A DNA stretch of 5,013 nucleotides from Planctomycetota bacterium (GTDB taxonomy: Bacteria > Planctomycetota > MHYJ01 > WSZJ01 > JACPWG01). Below the pieces are notes generated by a model. That model did not search any database. It was not told where the DNA came from and saw only the letters and a program-made list of their open reading frames with translations. Shown piece after piece: positions 5,003-5,013 of the stretch. The number at the start of each line of letters is the position of its first letter. Position 1 is the stretch's first letter. The translations under genes were made by a program, and so were the position numbers. The stretch covers positions 1 to 5,013 of the forward strand of contig JACRIP010000151.1 of assembly GCA_016220045.1 (NCBI GenBank), given 5' to 3'.

Positions 5003-5013
5003 CGCCCTGGGCA

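Noticed and set aside
1..5013. A defence or secretion system formed by the kinase and vWA genes
   Set aside because: The genes are convergent with separate transcription, and both belong to families abundant in planctomycete-like genomes. No nuclease, effector or secretion component is present.

Overview
This is a very GC-rich bacterial window with two long protein genes that converge (3' ends facing each other) across a 681-bp intergenic region packed with palindromic repeats. The protein types point to Planctomycetota or a similar large-genome, GC-rich phylum such as Myxococcota or Acidobacteriota. They are a HEAT-repeat/von Willebrand factor A (vWA) protein with a tryptophan-rich WKKWW motif, and a membrane-anchored Hanks-type Ser/Thr kinase with a TPR domain. 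The assignment rests on protein architecture only and is not firm.

Layout. Bases 1-1350 (+) hold the 3' part of a HEAT/vWA gene whose start lies before the window. Bases 1351-2031 hold no believable gene. They contain (i) a probable decayed repeat element starting at the gene's own stop codon, with two inverted GTAGGGGCG hairpins; (ii) a very strong intrinsic terminator at 1546-1580; (iii) a 111-bp element with 15-bp terminal inverted repeats and another such hairpin inside; (iv) a 14-bp perfect palindrome leading into a further inverted pair of hairpins; and (v) a G-run tract (minus strand) just after the kinase stop codon. Bases 2032-4764 (-) encode a complete 910-residue kinase: zinc-ribbon-like N-terminus, Pro/Ala-rich linker, kinase domain, one membrane helix, charged helix, TPR repeats. 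Its leader carries a good sigma70-type promoter (about 4818-4847) and a C9 tract. The right edge has a short CTCGTA hexamer repeat.

How the parts relate. The kinase is probably a receptor-like signalling protein, with a cytoplasmic catalytic domain and TPR repeats on the other side of the membrane. The vWA protein is probably a metal-dependent adhesion or scaffold protein. They are not in one operon, and nothing here shows that they work together. The most notable content is the intergenic hairpin family. Its members share a GTAGGGGCG foot while the inner three base pairs of the stem change on both sides so that pairing is kept. This is a REP/BIME-like signature, and REP sequences are known substrates of RAYT (TnpA-REP) transposases. 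No such transposase is in the window.
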